DNA of 64,000 bases, from positions 1 through 64,000 of the forward strand of contig CAAFPY010000004.1 of assembly GCA_900764955.1 (NCBI GenBank), given 5' to 3'. The notes beneath the pieces are model-generated. The model made no database searches, had not been told where the DNA came from, and worked only from the letters and a program-made list of their open reading frames with translations. Shown here one piece after another: positions 32,765-41,592 of the stretch. The DNA is from an uncultured Collinsella sp. Lineage in GTDB: Bacteria; Actinomycetota; Coriobacteriia; Coriobacteriales; Coriobacteriaceae. The position numbers and the translations under genes are program-made. Within the stretch, counting starts at the first letter, position 1. Every line of letters begins with the position of its first letter.

Positions 32765-33844
32765 ATGGTAGATTCCAAGCAGGCTCCACTCGACTCCGCG
32801 GCAGCCGCAAAAGCAGCGTTCGCTTCGGTCCAGGACAAGCCATTCCCCGATGATATCTTTACGGCTCCCGAGCTTCGTTGGGCTGTGATCGGGTGCGGCG
32901 TTATCGCCAACCAGATGGCCCAGTCTCTCGCTCTTGCCGGCCGCAAGCTTGCGGGCGTCGCCAACCGTACGCTGTCCAAGGCTCAGGCTTTTGCCGAGCA
33001 GTATGGCATCGAGAAGGTCTATGAATCGGTTGAGGACCTCTACGCCGATCCGGGCATCGACGCCGTCTATATCACCACGCCGCACAACACGCATATCACC
33101 TATCTGCGTGACGCGCTGGCCGCCGGCAAGCACGTGCTCTGCGAGAAAGCCATTACCCTCAATTCCGCTGAGCTCGACGAGGCGCGTGCCATCGCCGACG
33201 AGCACAACGTCGTCCTCATGGACGCCACCACGGTGCTTCATATGCCCTTGTATCAAGAGCTGCGCCGTCGCATGGATGCCGGCGAGTTTGGTCGCATGAA
33301 CCTCGCCCAGCTCAACTTTGGTAGCTACAAGGAGTACGGCGATCTGACCAATCGCTTCTACAACCGCAACCTTGCTGGCGGTGCCATGCTCGACATTGGC
33401 GTGTATGCCCTGTCCGTCATGCGTCTCTTTATGGCAAGTCAGCCCGCTGAGGTCGTTTCACTGGGCAACACCTGTGAGACCGGTGTTGACGTTGCGGGCG
33501 GCATCGTCTGCCGTAATGCCGAACAGCAGCTGGGCGTGGTGAGCCTTACGCTCCACTCCAAGCAGCCCAAGCGCTCGATCATTAGCTTCGACAAGTGTTA
33601 TATCGAGGTCAACGAATATCCGCGTGCCGATCACGCGACCATCGTGTGGACTGCCGACGGTCACCGCGAGGAGGTCCACGCTGGCACCGAGGCCTACGCA
33701 CTGTGCTACGAGATGGCCGATCTTGAGAAGGCCGTTGCCGGCGACGACTCTAAGCGTGAGCTTCTGGGCTATGCTTCTGATGTTATGGAGCTGATGACCA
33801 AGCTACGCGCCGACTGGGGAGTCGTGTACCCCGAGGAGGAGTAA
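32765..33844 (+). CDS. Gfo/Idh/MocA-family NAD(P)-dependent oxidoreductase
   Basis: A 359-residue cytoplasmic dehydrogenase. The Rossmann loop is WAVIGCGVIANQMAQSLALA; AVYITTPHNTHITYLRDALA and the signature HVLCEKAITLN (the EK lysine) follow, then the C-terminal alpha/beta domain with GGAMLDIGVYAL. The family oxidises or reduces sugars, inositol or trans-dihydrodiols; substrate unknown. The start at 32765 has CAGGAGG 7 bases upstream, while 32708 has no RBS. A DeoR regulator follows 3 bases after the stop, suggesting sugar-dependent regulation. Confidence 0.9.
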   Translation: MVDSKQAPLDSAAAAKAAFASVQDKPFPDDIFTAPELRWAVIGCGVIANQMAQSLALAGRKLAGVANRTLSKAQAFAEQYGIEKVYESVEDLYADPGIDAVYITTPHNTHITYLRDALAAGKHVLCEKAITLNSAELDEARAIADEHNVVLMDATTVLHMPLYQELRRRMDAGEFGRMNLAQLNFGSYKEYGDLTNRFYNRNLAGGAMLDIGVYALSVMRLFMASQPAEVVSLGNTCETGVDVAGGIVCRNAEQQLGVVSLTLHSKQPKRSIISFDKCYIEVNEYPRADHATIVWTADGHREEVHAGTEAYALCYEMADLEKAVAGDDSKRELLGYASDVMELMTKLRADWGVVYPEEE

Positions 33845-33847
33845 GCG

Positions 33848-34594
33848 ATGCTAGCGGAAGATAGGCTCAACGCGATCGTGTCGATGGTTCAGCAGACCGG
33901 CTCGGTTACCGTGCCGGAGCTTGCCGAAGCCCTGGGCGTGACGGCGTCTACCATTCGGCGCGACCTGCAGACGCTCGACCGAGCACACCGTATCGCCAAG
34001 GTGCACGGAGGCGCGACAAGTCTGGAGCGCGCGCACGTGACGCGCGACCTAACGCTTAATGAGCGCAGCGACCTCCATAACGACGACAAGGAGCGTATCT
34101 GCGCCCGTGCGGCGGCACTTGTGGAGCCCGAGAGCTTTGTATACATCGACTCGGGTTCGACGACGCTCAGGCTCATCGAGCATCTTCCACACCTTGAAGA
34201 TGTCACCTATGTGACTGATTCCGTGCTCCATGCTCAGCATCTCGCTGTGCGCGGCATGCGCACCGTTGTGCTGGGCGGCGAGCTCAAGCCTGAGACCGAG
34301 GCTCTCGTCGGTCCCGATGCCTTGGCAACCCTAGACCGCTATAACTTCAACTGCGGCTTTTGGGGCTCTAACGGCATTGCCACCGAGCAGGGCTTCACGG
34401 CGCCCGATATCGAGGAGGCGCAGGTCAAGCGTATCTCGATGCGTCATACGGCCAAACGTTACGTAATCTCGGACGCCAGCAAATTTGGCATGGTGGCGCC
34501 CGTCAAGTTCGCGGACTTCCGCGACGCAACGATTATTACCGCAGGCGAGGTCCCCGCCAAGTACCGGGCAATGGACAACGTCATCACGGTCTAG
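33848..34594 (+). CDS. DeoR-family transcriptional regulator
   Basis: A 248-residue regulator with N-terminal HTH (MLAEDRLNAIVSMVQQTGSV ... TASTIRRDLQTLDRAHRI) and DeoRC effector domain (ESFVYIDSGSTTLRLIEHL, VTDSVLHAQHL, FNCGFWGSNGI). Co-transcribed with the oxidoreductase, it probably represses that two-gene operon and responds to a phosphorylated sugar. GGAGGAG precedes the ATG. It is the third DeoR protein in the window, clearly distinct from the pair at 5204-6745. Confidence 0.92.
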   Translation: MLAEDRLNAIVSMVQQTGSVTVPELAEALGVTASTIRRDLQTLDRAHRIAKVHGGATSLERAHVTRDLTLNERSDLHNDDKERICARAAALVEPESFVYIDSGSTTLRLIEHLPHLEDVTYVTDSVLHAQHLAVRGMRTVVLGGELKPETEALVGPDALATLDRYNFNCGFWGSNGIATEQGFTAPDIEEAQVKRISMRHTAKRYVISDASKFGMVAPVKFADFRDATIITAGEVPAKYRAMDNVITV

Positions 34595-34618
34595 CAGCAG
34601 GGGACGGGCTAAGGCCAA

Positions 34619-34655
34619 AACCACCACAAAGGTGCCTGTCCCCATTGTGGTGGTT
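34619..34655 (+). repeat. RNA-like hairpin element, copy 1 (15-base loop AGGTGCCTGTCCCCA)
   Basis: 11-bp perfect arms AACCACCACAA/TTGTGGTGGTT enclose the loop. A second copy with identical loop and right arm is at 34990-35026. Confidence 0.85.
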
Positions 34656-34687
34656 AGTAACGAAAACCGAGTAGTTTTCTCAATAGA

Positions 34688-34726
34688 AAAGCGGCAACGT
34701 CCATCACGGACGTTGCCGCTTTCGTC
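34688..34726 (+). terminator. Terminator after the DeoR gene
   Basis: 15-bp perfect stem AAAGCGGCAACGTCC/GGACGTTGCCGCTTT (34688-34702 and 34708-34722) with 5-base loop, followed by TTCGTCGTCT. Confidence 0.85.
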
Positions 34727-34740
34727 GTCTACTGTTTCTG

Positions 34741-34956
34741 TCTAAGTCTGTAACAACTGGACCGTTAAAAGTGGGATAGGTGTTACAGATCGAGATACTT
34801 ACGAACCGCGCCGTCCCTTTGTCTCAATCTGTAACATCTGGGACTGATTTTGCCGAGTTACTGTTACAGATTGAGATTTTCCCTTAAGGGGGATTCGAAA
34901 GTCTTGATCTGTAACAGGTAGACCAGAAAATGGGTTCTAACTGTTACAGATCGAGA
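34741..34956. repeat. Array of six 15-bp motifs in alternating orientation at 40-41 bp pitch
   Basis: The motif (consensus TCTCAATCTGTAACA) and its reverse complement alternate, starting at 34741, 34781, 34822, 34862, 34902 and 34942; spacers are 25, 26, 25, 25, 25 bases. Spacers inside each inverted pair are weakly similar to each other (pattern ctgga..(g)..aaaa..ggg or its variant), spacers between pairs differ. No coding sequence. See finding. Confidence 0.9.
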
Positions 34957-34989
34957 CGTTTTGGGACCGCGGCTGAGCCATCGCGGCAA

Positions 34990-35026
34990 AACCATCATAA
35001 AGGTGCCTGTCCCCATTGTGGTGGTT
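34990..35026 (+). repeat. RNA-like hairpin element, copy 2
   Basis: Arms AACCATCATAA/TTGTGGTGGTT; the two C-to-T changes relative to copy 1 keep pairing as G-U only if the plus strand is RNA. The loop is identical to copy 1. The last base touches the stop codon of the RluA gene on the minus strand. Confidence 0.8.
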
Positions 35027-35685
35027 TAGGGCTCCCAGGGGCAAGGGGCTTCGATGTGGATGTGCTCGCCGGTTACGGGATGCGTAAAGGACACGCTGTG
35101 GGCGTGGAGCATCAATCCACAGGGGCGCGGCGTGCCGTACAGGTCGTCGCCTACCAGGGGATGACGCTCGCTGGCCAGATGCACGCGGATCTGGTGCTTG
35201 CGGCCGGTGAGCAGCTCGACATCGATATACGAACGCGTGGGCAGGCCGCGGCGGCTCTTAAGGCGCTTGAGCACCTTGACGCGCGTCTGAGAGGGCTTTC
35301 CGCTGGCGCCGACACGCATCTTGCGGCTATCGTGGCGGTCGCGCGCGATGGGCTTGTCGATGAGCTTTTCGTTCCAGTCGATCTTGCCCTCGGCGAGCGC
35401 CAGGTAGTGCTTTTCGAACGCGTGGTCGATGATCATCTGGTCAAAGGCGGGCTGCGTTTGCTTGTCGAGCGAGAACAGCACCACGCCGGTGGTGTCGCGG
35501 TCCAAGCGGTTGAGCGGCTGCATGTCGGTCGCGGCAAAGCCGTCGCCCATCGCCAGCAAAAGGTCGCTGGCGTAGTCGGTAAGTGTGCGCTCGCCGGTGC
35601 CGTCACCGTGGACGATCATGCCGGCGGGCTTGTCGATGGCCATGAGCCAGGCGTCGCAATAGAGGACTTGAGGTTCTTCGTTCAC
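35026..35685 (-). CDS. RluA-family RNA pseudouridine synthase
   Basis: A 219-residue enzyme that isomerises uridine in rRNA or tRNA. QVLYCDAWLMAIDKPAGMIV, the catalytic block PLNRLDRDTTGVVLFSLDK (Asp in LDRDT) and TGRKHQIRVHLASERHPLVG are typical of RluA. No S4 domain is present; length fits short RluA proteins. It is the second gene of a minus-strand pair, 15 bases behind the U32 gene. Its specific target is unknown. Confidence 0.92.
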   Translation of the reverse strand: MNEEPQVLYCDAWLMAIDKPAGMIVHGDGTGERTLTDYASDLLLAMGDGFAATDMQPLNRLDRDTTGVVLFSLDKQTQPAFDQMIIDHAFEKHYLALAEGKIDWNEKLIDKPIARDRHDSRKMRVGASGKPSQTRVKVLKRLKSRRGLPTRSYIDVELLTGRKHQIRVHLASERHPLVGDDLYGTPRPCGLMLHAHSVSFTHPVTGEHIHIEAPCPWEP

Positions 35686-35700
35686 GTGTAAACCTTTCGG

Positions 35701-38196
35701 TTAGCTAATTCCCACAAACATGCAGCCCGAGGTGGCGCCGCGCAGGCGGGCGGCCGGCTTGCGGCCGGCTTGAGCCGCCTCGACAGCGCGACGGACGCGA
35801 GCGACGGCACGGCCAATCTCATCGGCCTCGAGCAGCGTTCCGTCCACCATGAGACGACGGACGCCGGCGTCGAGCAGCTGTGGTACCTGGGGCGTAAGGT
35901 CGATGGGGTAGGCGTCGTACAGGCGTGAGCGGCCGTGGATGTCGGTGCGCACCGGCATGACCTTGCCGTCGATATTCTTGAGCGACAGCTTGCGGGCGCG
36001 CAGGCGGCAGTTGGCACAATCGTGGATGCAGCCGTTGGCAACCTGCAGAATGCAATGCTCGCTTGTCATGACGCGCGGGCGGCCAAAGACGGTGATGCCC
36101 AGAGCCGCGGGCGCGGCGGCGCCGAGCGAGACGATCTCGTCGAGCGTGATCTCGGGCGAGAGCCAAAACGCGCCGGCTCCGCGCTCGGCAAGTGCCTCCA
36201 TGCAAGGCGTGTTGTGCACAGGCAGGCAAGAGCGAATCTCGGCCGTGGCGCCGGCACGCGCGGCTACGGCGAGCTCGGAGATATTGCCGACGGCGACGGT
36301 GGCTCCGGCATTGATCCAGGGATCGACGCGGACGTGGTCAACGGCGCGGCAGACCTCGTCGAGTACGGGCACGATACCCTGCTCAAATGCGTCGGTGGGG
36401 GAGAGCCCGGACGCGTCGAGTACGTCGGTGGTCATGTAGATGCGCGTTGCGCCCTCCGCGCGGGCTGCCTCGGCGGCCTCGAGCGAGGTGACGGTGGCGC
36501 AGATCTGCGGCTCGTCGCGGTAGTGCTCGGGCGCGGGGCGGGAATCACTGGTGACAATCGCCGGCAGCTCGAGCGTTTTCGCGCGCTCCGCGTACGGCGC
36601 CAGAATGGCCTCTTCCAGCGCCTTGCAAGCGGCGGCGCGCACCTTATGTACGGCGGAGAAACCCATGCCACAGCCCTCATCGAGTGCCACCTCAAAGCTT
36701 GCAGCCTCAAAGGGAGAGGAACCCATGCGGCCGACGTGTTCAACCAGATCGGACGCCTCGACCGCACGGGTCTTGGCGGCTTCGACGGTAAAGCCCGTGG
36801 CCGTGGCCGTAAGCGAAGGGTCGTCGCAGCAGGTGAGCGTAACGGTAAACGGCTCGCCCAGACGCGCCACGACGGACACATCAACAGCTCGGCGGCGCAG
36901 CACATCGCGCTTGAGCGCGGCGCCGGCGGCGTCGATGGCACGCTGACTGCGAATCACGCGGACGCGGCAGCCCTCGGGCATGCTGCGGGGTACGCGACAT
37001 TCGATGACTTCACCGGCTGCGGCATCATCGGCGGCAATGGTGGTCAGGAACTGGTCAAACTCGTTATCGTGGCGAAGCTCCAGCAGGTCGCCCTTGCCCA
37101 CGGGCTCAAACAGCTCAATGCGGGCGATGGCGGCGCGGCGACGGCGGTCGTCGGGCTTAAGGCCGCGCACATCGCGGTTGGCCGGGCGGCTGCCCAGCAC
37201 CGTGCCCACGATCTGGCCGCGGTTGTTGGAACGCTCATAGCTCATCATCTCGTCGCCCGAGGTGCCGTCCTGATAGGCGTGCGTAAAGTCGCGGTTAAAG
37301 CAGCGCTTGAGCTGGCGCTGGCGGGCGGCTTTCTCGTCCTTGGCAACGGTGGTTCCGGCCAGCATGTCATCAATCTGATGACGATACACGTCGACGATGG
37401 AATACACGTAATCGGGAGCCTTCATGCGGCCCTCGAGCTTGAGCGATGCGGCGCCGGCGTCATACAGACGGCGAACAAGCTGCGAAGTGTTGGTGTCGCG
37501 CGGGCACAGCGCGCGCTCGCGACCGGCAGGGGAGAGCGAGCGGCCGTTCTCGTCGATCAGCTCGTAAGGCAAGCGACAGGGTTGAGCGCACATGCCGCGG
37601 TTGGCCGAGCGGCCCGCCATGGCAAAGCTCGAAAGCAGGCACAGGCCCGAGTAGCAAAAGCAGATGGCACCGTGGCTAAAGACCTCAAGGTCCACATCGG
37701 GCGCGGCATCGTGAATGGCGGCAATCTCGTCGATGGAAAGCTCGCGCGAGAGGGTCACGCGGTCGGCGCCCTGCTCGCGGCACCAAAGGGTTCCGCGGTC
37801 GTCGTGGATGTTCGCCTGGGTCGAGATATGCGTCTCGATGCTGGGCATCGTGCGCTTGACCTCAAAGAACAGGCCCCAGTCCTGGATGATGAAGGCGTCG
37901 GCGCCCAGCGTGGAGCAGCGATGGATGAGCTGCAGCGCATCGCTCATCTCGGATTCCTTGATGACGATGTTGACCGTGACGTAGACGCGCGAGCCGGCCA
38001 GATGCGCGGCGCGGCAGGCCTGCTCAAAGGCCTCGTCGGTAAAGTTGGTGGCCTTGCGGCGGGCGTTGAAGCTGCCCATGCCGCAGTAGATGGCGTCTGC
38101 CCCGGCGGCGAGTGCGGCGGCAAAGGGCTCGGGCCCTCCGGCGGGCGCCAAAAGCTCGGGTCTGCGGTTGGTGGTTCGACTGGCGGTTGCGGTCAT
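35701..38196 (-). CDS. Long U32 peptidase-family protein (RlhA/YdcP-like, with DUF3656)
   Basis: An 831-residue protein. N-terminal U32 region (PELLAPAGGPEPFAAALAAG ADAIYCG, about 12-40), then SHGAICFCYSGLCLLSSFA and RSANRGMCAQPCRLPYEL, whose conserved cysteines bind an Fe-S cluster in relatives; middle DUF3656-type domain; a second cysteine cluster near the C terminus (CILQVANGCIHDCANCRLRA). The E. coli member RlhA hydroxylates C2501 of 23S rRNA, so an RNA-modifying rather than proteolytic role is likely. AAAGGCAGG precedes the ATG on the minus strand. Operon partner is the RluA pseudouridine synthase, which supports an rRNA-modification unit. Confidence 0.88.
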   Translation of the reverse strand: MTATASRTTNRRPELLAPAGGPEPFAAALAAGADAIYCGMGSFNARRKATNFTDEAFEQACRAAHLAGSRVYVTVNIVIKESEMSDALQLIHRCSTLGADAFIIQDWGLFFEVKRTMPSIETHISTQANIHDDRGTLWCREQGADRVTLSRELSIDEIAAIHDAAPDVDLEVFSHGAICFCYSGLCLLSSFAMAGRSANRGMCAQPCRLPYELIDENGRSLSPAGRERALCPRDTNTSQLVRRLYDAGAASLKLEGRMKAPDYVYSIVDVYRHQIDDMLAGTTVAKDEKAARQRQLKRCFNRDFTHAYQDGTSGDEMMSYERSNNRGQIVGTVLGSRPANRDVRGLKPDDRRRRAAIARIELFEPVGKGDLLELRHDNEFDQFLTTIAADDAAAGEVIECRVPRSMPEGCRVRVIRSQRAIDAAGAALKRDVLRRRAVDVSVVARLGEPFTVTLTCCDDPSLTATATGFTVEAAKTRAVEASDLVEHVGRMGSSPFEAASFEVALDEGCGMGFSAVHKVRAAACKALEEAILAPYAERAKTLELPAIVTSDSRPAPEHYRDEPQICATVTSLEAAEAARAEGATRIYMTTDVLDASGLSPTDAFEQGIVPVLDEVCRAVDHVRVDPWINAGATVAVGNISELAVAARAGATAEIRSCLPVHNTPCMEALAERGAGAFWLSPEITLDEIVSLGAAAPAALGITVFGRPRVMTSEHCILQVANGCIHDCANCRLRARKLSLKNIDGKVMPVRTDIHGRSRLYDAYPIDLTPQVPQLLDAGVRRLMVDGTLLEADEIGRAVARVRRAVEAAQAGRKPAARLRGATSGCMFVGIS

Positions 38197-38378
38197 ATCC
38201 TGCCTTTCAAAATGCTCAGATAATCAAAAGTATAGTGGTGCCGTCGCGGCAGGCGATGCCCGTGCTCTAAGCGGGATAAAGTCTTCAGCAGCTTGGACTG
38301 GCTGCTTCACATGAGAACCGTTCAGCGGTCCGGGGAAACCGTTGGGCGATAAAATATTCTCGCAACGTGATAATAATC

Positions 38379-38407
38379 TTGCATCGCGCGGAAACCTTGA
38401 GTACTAT
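38379..38407 (+). promoter_or_regulatory. Candidate sigma-70 promoter of ridA
   Basis: TTGCAT and TACTAT separated by 17 bases, 88 bases before the ridA ATG. Confidence 0.55.
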
Positions 38408-38494
38408 CCCAATCAAGCGCGGTGTTCAGACCGAACTGTGCCTCCCGGTGTGAACGCCGCGCTCCCGTTCCCTTTTACTTGTAAGGAGAAAAAC

Positions 38495-38872
38495 ATGAGC
38501 AAGACCGTCGTGTCTTCCGATAACGCACCCGCAGCCATCGGCCCGTATTCCCCTGGTATCCAGACCGGCAACATGGTGTTCCTGTCCGGCCAGCTGGGCA
38601 TCGATCCCGCAACTGGCAAGATGCCCGAGGGCGTCGAGGCCCAGGCCAAGCAGTCCCTTGCTAACGTCGAGGCCCTGCTGACCGCTGCCGGCGCCACCTT
38701 TGCCGATGTCGTCAAGACCACAGTCTACCTGGCTGACATTGCCGACTTCGCCGCCGTGAACGAGATCTACGCCTCCAAGTTCGAGGCTCCGTTCCCCGCG
38801 CGCAGCGCTTTCCAGGTTGCCGCCCTTCCGGCTGGCGGTCTGGTCGAGATCGAGGTTGTCGCCGCTCTCTAA
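38495..38872 (+). CDS. ridA: RidA family reactive enamine/imine deaminase
   Basis: A 125-residue protein that hydrolyses reactive enamines/imines released by PLP enzymes. AIGPYSPGIQTGNMVFLSGQ, GIDPATGKMPEG, KTTVYLADIADFAAVNEIYA and the Arg of FPARSAFQVAALP are family signatures including the active-site arginine. AAGGAG lies 8 bases before the ATG. It stands alone with own promoter and terminator. A PLP-dependent ammonia-lyase (YgeX) in the same window produces such intermediates, so a functional link is plausible. Confidence 0.95.
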   Translation: MSKTVVSSDNAPAAIGPYSPGIQTGNMVFLSGQLGIDPATGKMPEGVEAQAKQSLANVEALLTAAGATFADVVKTTVYLADIADFAAVNEIYASKFEAPFPARSAFQVAALPAGGLVEIEVVAAL

Positions 38873-38902
38873 GGTGTTGGTAACAACTAAACATGACATG
38901 CA

Positions 38903-38945
38903 AAAAGACCCTGCAGCGCGTGCGAGCTGCAGGGTCTTTTGTCAA
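38903..38945. terminator. Bidirectional terminator between ridA and the YheO-type gene
   Basis: 15-bp perfect stem AAAAGACCCTGCAGC/GCTGCAGGGTCTTTT (38903-38917 and 38926-38940). A-run and T-run flank both sides, so it works for both strands. Confidence 0.92.
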
Positions 38946-38994
38946 GCGATGCGACAAAAATGATCCGTTTCCCTTCGTCCCCAAGGGATCACGT

Positions 38995-39657
38995 TTAGCC
39001 CTCCTTGCGAACTTTTTGCAGGTAGCGGTAGACGCTGGGCTCCGAGATGCCCAGCGCGGTGGCGGCGCAGGCCACGGCGCCCTTGAGCATAAACACGCCG
39101 TTGCCGTTGAGGTGGCGAATGACGTCCACGCGGTCGCTCTGGCCAAGCGACGCTACATCCAGCCCGCGCGCGCTCAGCAACTCGGCAATGCTGCGGTCGA
39201 TGAGCTCCTGTGTGGACTCCGAAAGGCTTTCGACCTCGATAGGGGCGGGCTCCGTGCGCGTCGGCGCCGCGTCGAAGCAGGCCATGAGCTGCTGTGCCAT
39301 GGCGTTGATGGAGCGCACGGTCGAGAGATCGGTGTTGACGCAGAGCATGCCGACGATCTCTTTATCCTCGCGGATAAAGTACGTCGCTGACTCCAACGTC
39401 TTGCCACCGGCACCGCGCCCCTCATAGCCCGTAATAAACGGCAGGTCGCGATACTTTGGGTCGTGCATGATCTTGAGCGCCAGATCGGTGGCGGGACCGC
39501 TGACCTTACGGCCGCTCACGATGCCGTTGCGAATATCGACGATGGCGTGGTCGGGATCCGAGAAATCGTGCAGCACGATCTCGCTGTTTTTGCCGAGTAT
39601 CTGCTCCAGGAAATCGACCATCGGCAAAAAGCGACGTACGGTCTCGTTCACGGGCAA
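38995..39657 (-). CDS. YheO/DauR-type (PAS-HTH) transcriptional regulator, copy 1
   Basis: A 220-residue regulator. The N-terminal YheO PAS-like domain (FLEQILGKNSEIVLHDFSDP DHAIVDIRNG; SGRKVSGPATDLAL; GMLCVNTDLS) and C-terminal HTH (GAVACAATALGISEPSVYRY LQKVRKEG) define the family, several members of which control amino-acid catabolism. It is divergent from the purine permease operon and separated from it by about 345 bases, so it is the natural regulator of that operon. A second member (60892-61545) has the same relation to the ygeX gene. Confidence 0.9.
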   Translation of the reverse strand: MPVNETVRRFLPMVDFLEQILGKNSEIVLHDFSDPDHAIVDIRNGIVSGRKVSGPATDLALKIMHDPKYRDLPFITGYEGRGAGGKTLESATYFIREDKEIVGMLCVNTDLSTVRSINAMAQQLMACFDAAPTRTEPAPIEVESLSESTQELIDRSIAELLSARGLDVASLGQSDRVDVIRHLNGNGVFMLKGAVACAATALGISEPSVYRYLQKVRKEG

Positions 39658-40002
39658 CTCCTTTGGGTGAAAGCGGAAGTTTCATAACAATTTTTTCTCA
39701 TGGTAACACGCTGCTCATCATCTCGTATATCCGCAGGTACATGACGTAATGCAGACGAACGGTATGATTTTGGCGGTAAACGGTTGACCAAAAGAAAAGT
39801 TAGATGCTATTTTGACCAGACACTTTCCTGACCTGCGGAAATGCATTATCTCAGCTGAAGAATAGTCTGATAACAAAAAATTATTATTGAGAATGAGAAT
39901 CATCTTTAATACGATATGCAACGAAGGCACAACCTCAACCCCGCACTGCGTCACAATAGAGCGTTAGATGCGAAAACAACTATTTCGAGGATTGGTGGTC
40001 AA
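39658..40002. promoter_or_regulatory. Divergent control region upstream of the purine permease
   Basis: A 345-base AT-rich stretch without genes. TGAGAATGAGAATCAT at 39888-39903 resembles a Fur-type box, which would fit the iron-sulfur-rich operon, but the match is imperfect. No clear AACAAA-N3-TTTGTT palindrome like those at ygeX was found. Confidence 0.4.
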
Positions 40003-41397
40003 ATGACCCAGGAGACGGTTACGAACGGCACTGAAGCCCTGTTCACTCGTGAAGGCTTGCCTCCCGTTAAGGAAATGATCCCGTGTGCCCTTCAGCACGT
40101 ACTGGCATCGTTTGCCGGCATCATCACCCCGGCTGTCATCATGGCCGGCGTCTACGGCTTTAATAGCCAGCAGAGCACCGACATCATCCAGGTCGCGCTC
40201 ATTCTTTCGGCGATCGACACGGCCCTTCAGGCCTTTGCCCCCTTCCGTCGCATCGGCGGCGGCCTGCCCATCGTCATGGGCGTTTCGTTCGCGTTCCTCC
40301 CGGCCCTGCAGGCCATGGGCGCCTCGGGCTTTAGCTTTGGCGCGCTGTTGGGCGGCGAGATTGTCGGCGGTGCCGTCGCGGTCCTCTTTGGTCTGGCCTA
40401 CAGCAAGATTAAGTGGCTGTTCCCACCCGTCGTGACCGGTACGGTCATCTTCTCCATCGGCGTTTCGCTGTATCCCACGGCCGTCAAGTATATGGCCGGC
40501 GGTATGGGTACGCCACTGTGGGGCACCCCGCAGGCCTGGTGCGTCGCTCTTATCACCTTCGCCGTGGTCTTTGCGCTCGCCAACTTTGGCAAGGGCACGC
40601 TCAAGCTGGGATCCGTGTTCTTTGGCATGATCGTTGGCATGATCGTCTCCATCCCCTTTGGCATGATCGACTTCTCAAGCGTCGCCACCGCTCAGGTCTT
40701 CGCCCTTCCCAAGCTCATGCCCTATGCGCTCGAGTTTGATCCCGAGGTCTGCATTACCCTCGCCGTCGTGTTCCCCATGGTTGCCATCCAGGTTATCGGC
40801 GACGTCTCCGCCGCCTGCCTGGGCTCCATCGACCGTATGCCCACCGAGCGCGAGCTCTCCGGCGCTATCGTGTCCCAGGGCCTCACCTCTATGGTCGGCG
40901 GCCTGCTGGGCGGTCTTCCCACCAGCGCCCTTGGCCAGAACGTGGGCATCATCTGCTCCAACAAGGTCGTCAACAAGTGGGTCTTTGTGATCATCGCGGC
41001 CGTCTTTGCCATCGCCGGTCTGTTCCCGCAGCTCTCTGCCGTCCTTTCCGCTATCCCGCAGCCCGTCATCGGCGGCGCGACCGTCGGCGTCTTTGGCACC
41101 ATTACCATGAACGGCGTGCGCATGTTCACCCGCGAGGGCCTCACGCAGCGCACTACCACCATCGTCGGTACCTCCGTCGTCTTTGGCCTGGGTATCTGGA
41201 TGGCCAGCGGTTGCCTTGCCGGCGAGGGTATGCCCGCCTGGGTATCCACCGTCATCGGCTCCAATGCCGTAACCCCCACCGCCATCATGGCCATCGTCCT
41301 TAACCTGATTCTTCCGCAGACGCCGGTCGTGGCTCGGCACATCGATGCTGCCAAGGACGCTGCCGTGGATCTGGTCTTGCCCGAGAGCAAGAAGTAA
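40003..41397 (+). CDS. NCS2 family purine permease (xanthine/uracil/urate type)
   Basis: A 464-residue transporter with about 12-14 hydrophobic segments. VKEMIPCALQHVLASFAGII is the typical NCS2 start, QVIGDVSAACLGSIDRM and GAIVSQGLTSMVGGLLGGLP followed by TSALGQNVGII are the substrate-binding core (the conserved Q/N motif). Start at MTQETV (40003), since the earlier in-frame ATG at 39916 has no RBS. First gene of the SsnA-YgfK-ferredoxin-Xdh cluster, so xanthine, urate or related purines are the likely cargo. Confidence 0.92.
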   Translation: MTQETVTNGTEALFTREGLPPVKEMIPCALQHVLASFAGIITPAVIMAGVYGFNSQQSTDIIQVALILSAIDTALQAFAPFRRIGGGLPIVMGVSFAFLPALQAMGASGFSFGALLGGEIVGGAVAVLFGLAYSKIKWLFPPVVTGTVIFSIGVSLYPTAVKYMAGGMGTPLWGTPQAWCVALITFAVVFALANFGKGTLKLGSVFFGMIVGMIVSIPFGMIDFSSVATAQVFALPKLMPYALEFDPEVCITLAVVFPMVAIQVIGDVSAACLGSIDRMPTERELSGAIVSQGLTSMVGGLLGGLPTSALGQNVGIICSNKVVNKWVFVIIAAVFAIAGLFPQLSAVLSAIPQPVIGGATVGVFGTITMNGVRMFTREGLTQRTTTIVGTSVVFGLGIWMASGCLAGEGMPAWVSTVIGSNAVTPTAIMAIVLNLILPQTPVVARHIDAAKDAAVDLVLPESKK

Positions 41398-41414
41398 CCA
41401 ATTCGGTGCTATTC

Positions 41415-41444
41415 GTCGGCGGACGCATCGCCTCGTCCGCCGAC
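41415..41444 (+). other. Intercistronic hairpin before ssnA
   Basis: 11-bp perfect stem GTCGGCGGACG/CGTCCGCCGAC with a 8-base loop, no T run. A similar hairpin precedes ygfK, suggesting mRNA processing or stabilisation between cistrons. Confidence 0.6.
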
Positions 41445-41592
41445 GTCATGCGGCGTCAAGCCGCACTTCAAAGGGTTTGTCCCTTTGGTGAAGCGTTGAC
41501 GGGAGAGGGCCCGTTTCCGGTGTAGGCCGGCGCTTCGCACTCCGCCATGTCAGAGGTGTCAAACCCCGCCTCTGATGTTGAAGGGAGCATCC

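Noticed and set aside
34741..34956. CRISPR array
   Set aside because: Spacing is regular, but the repeat is only 15 bases, flips orientation at every copy, spacers are partly similar to each other, and no cas gene is in the window.
39888..39903. Confident Fur box before the purine permease
   Set aside because: Several mismatches to the 19-bp palindrome and a single imperfect site; left as a weak hint within the control-region entry.
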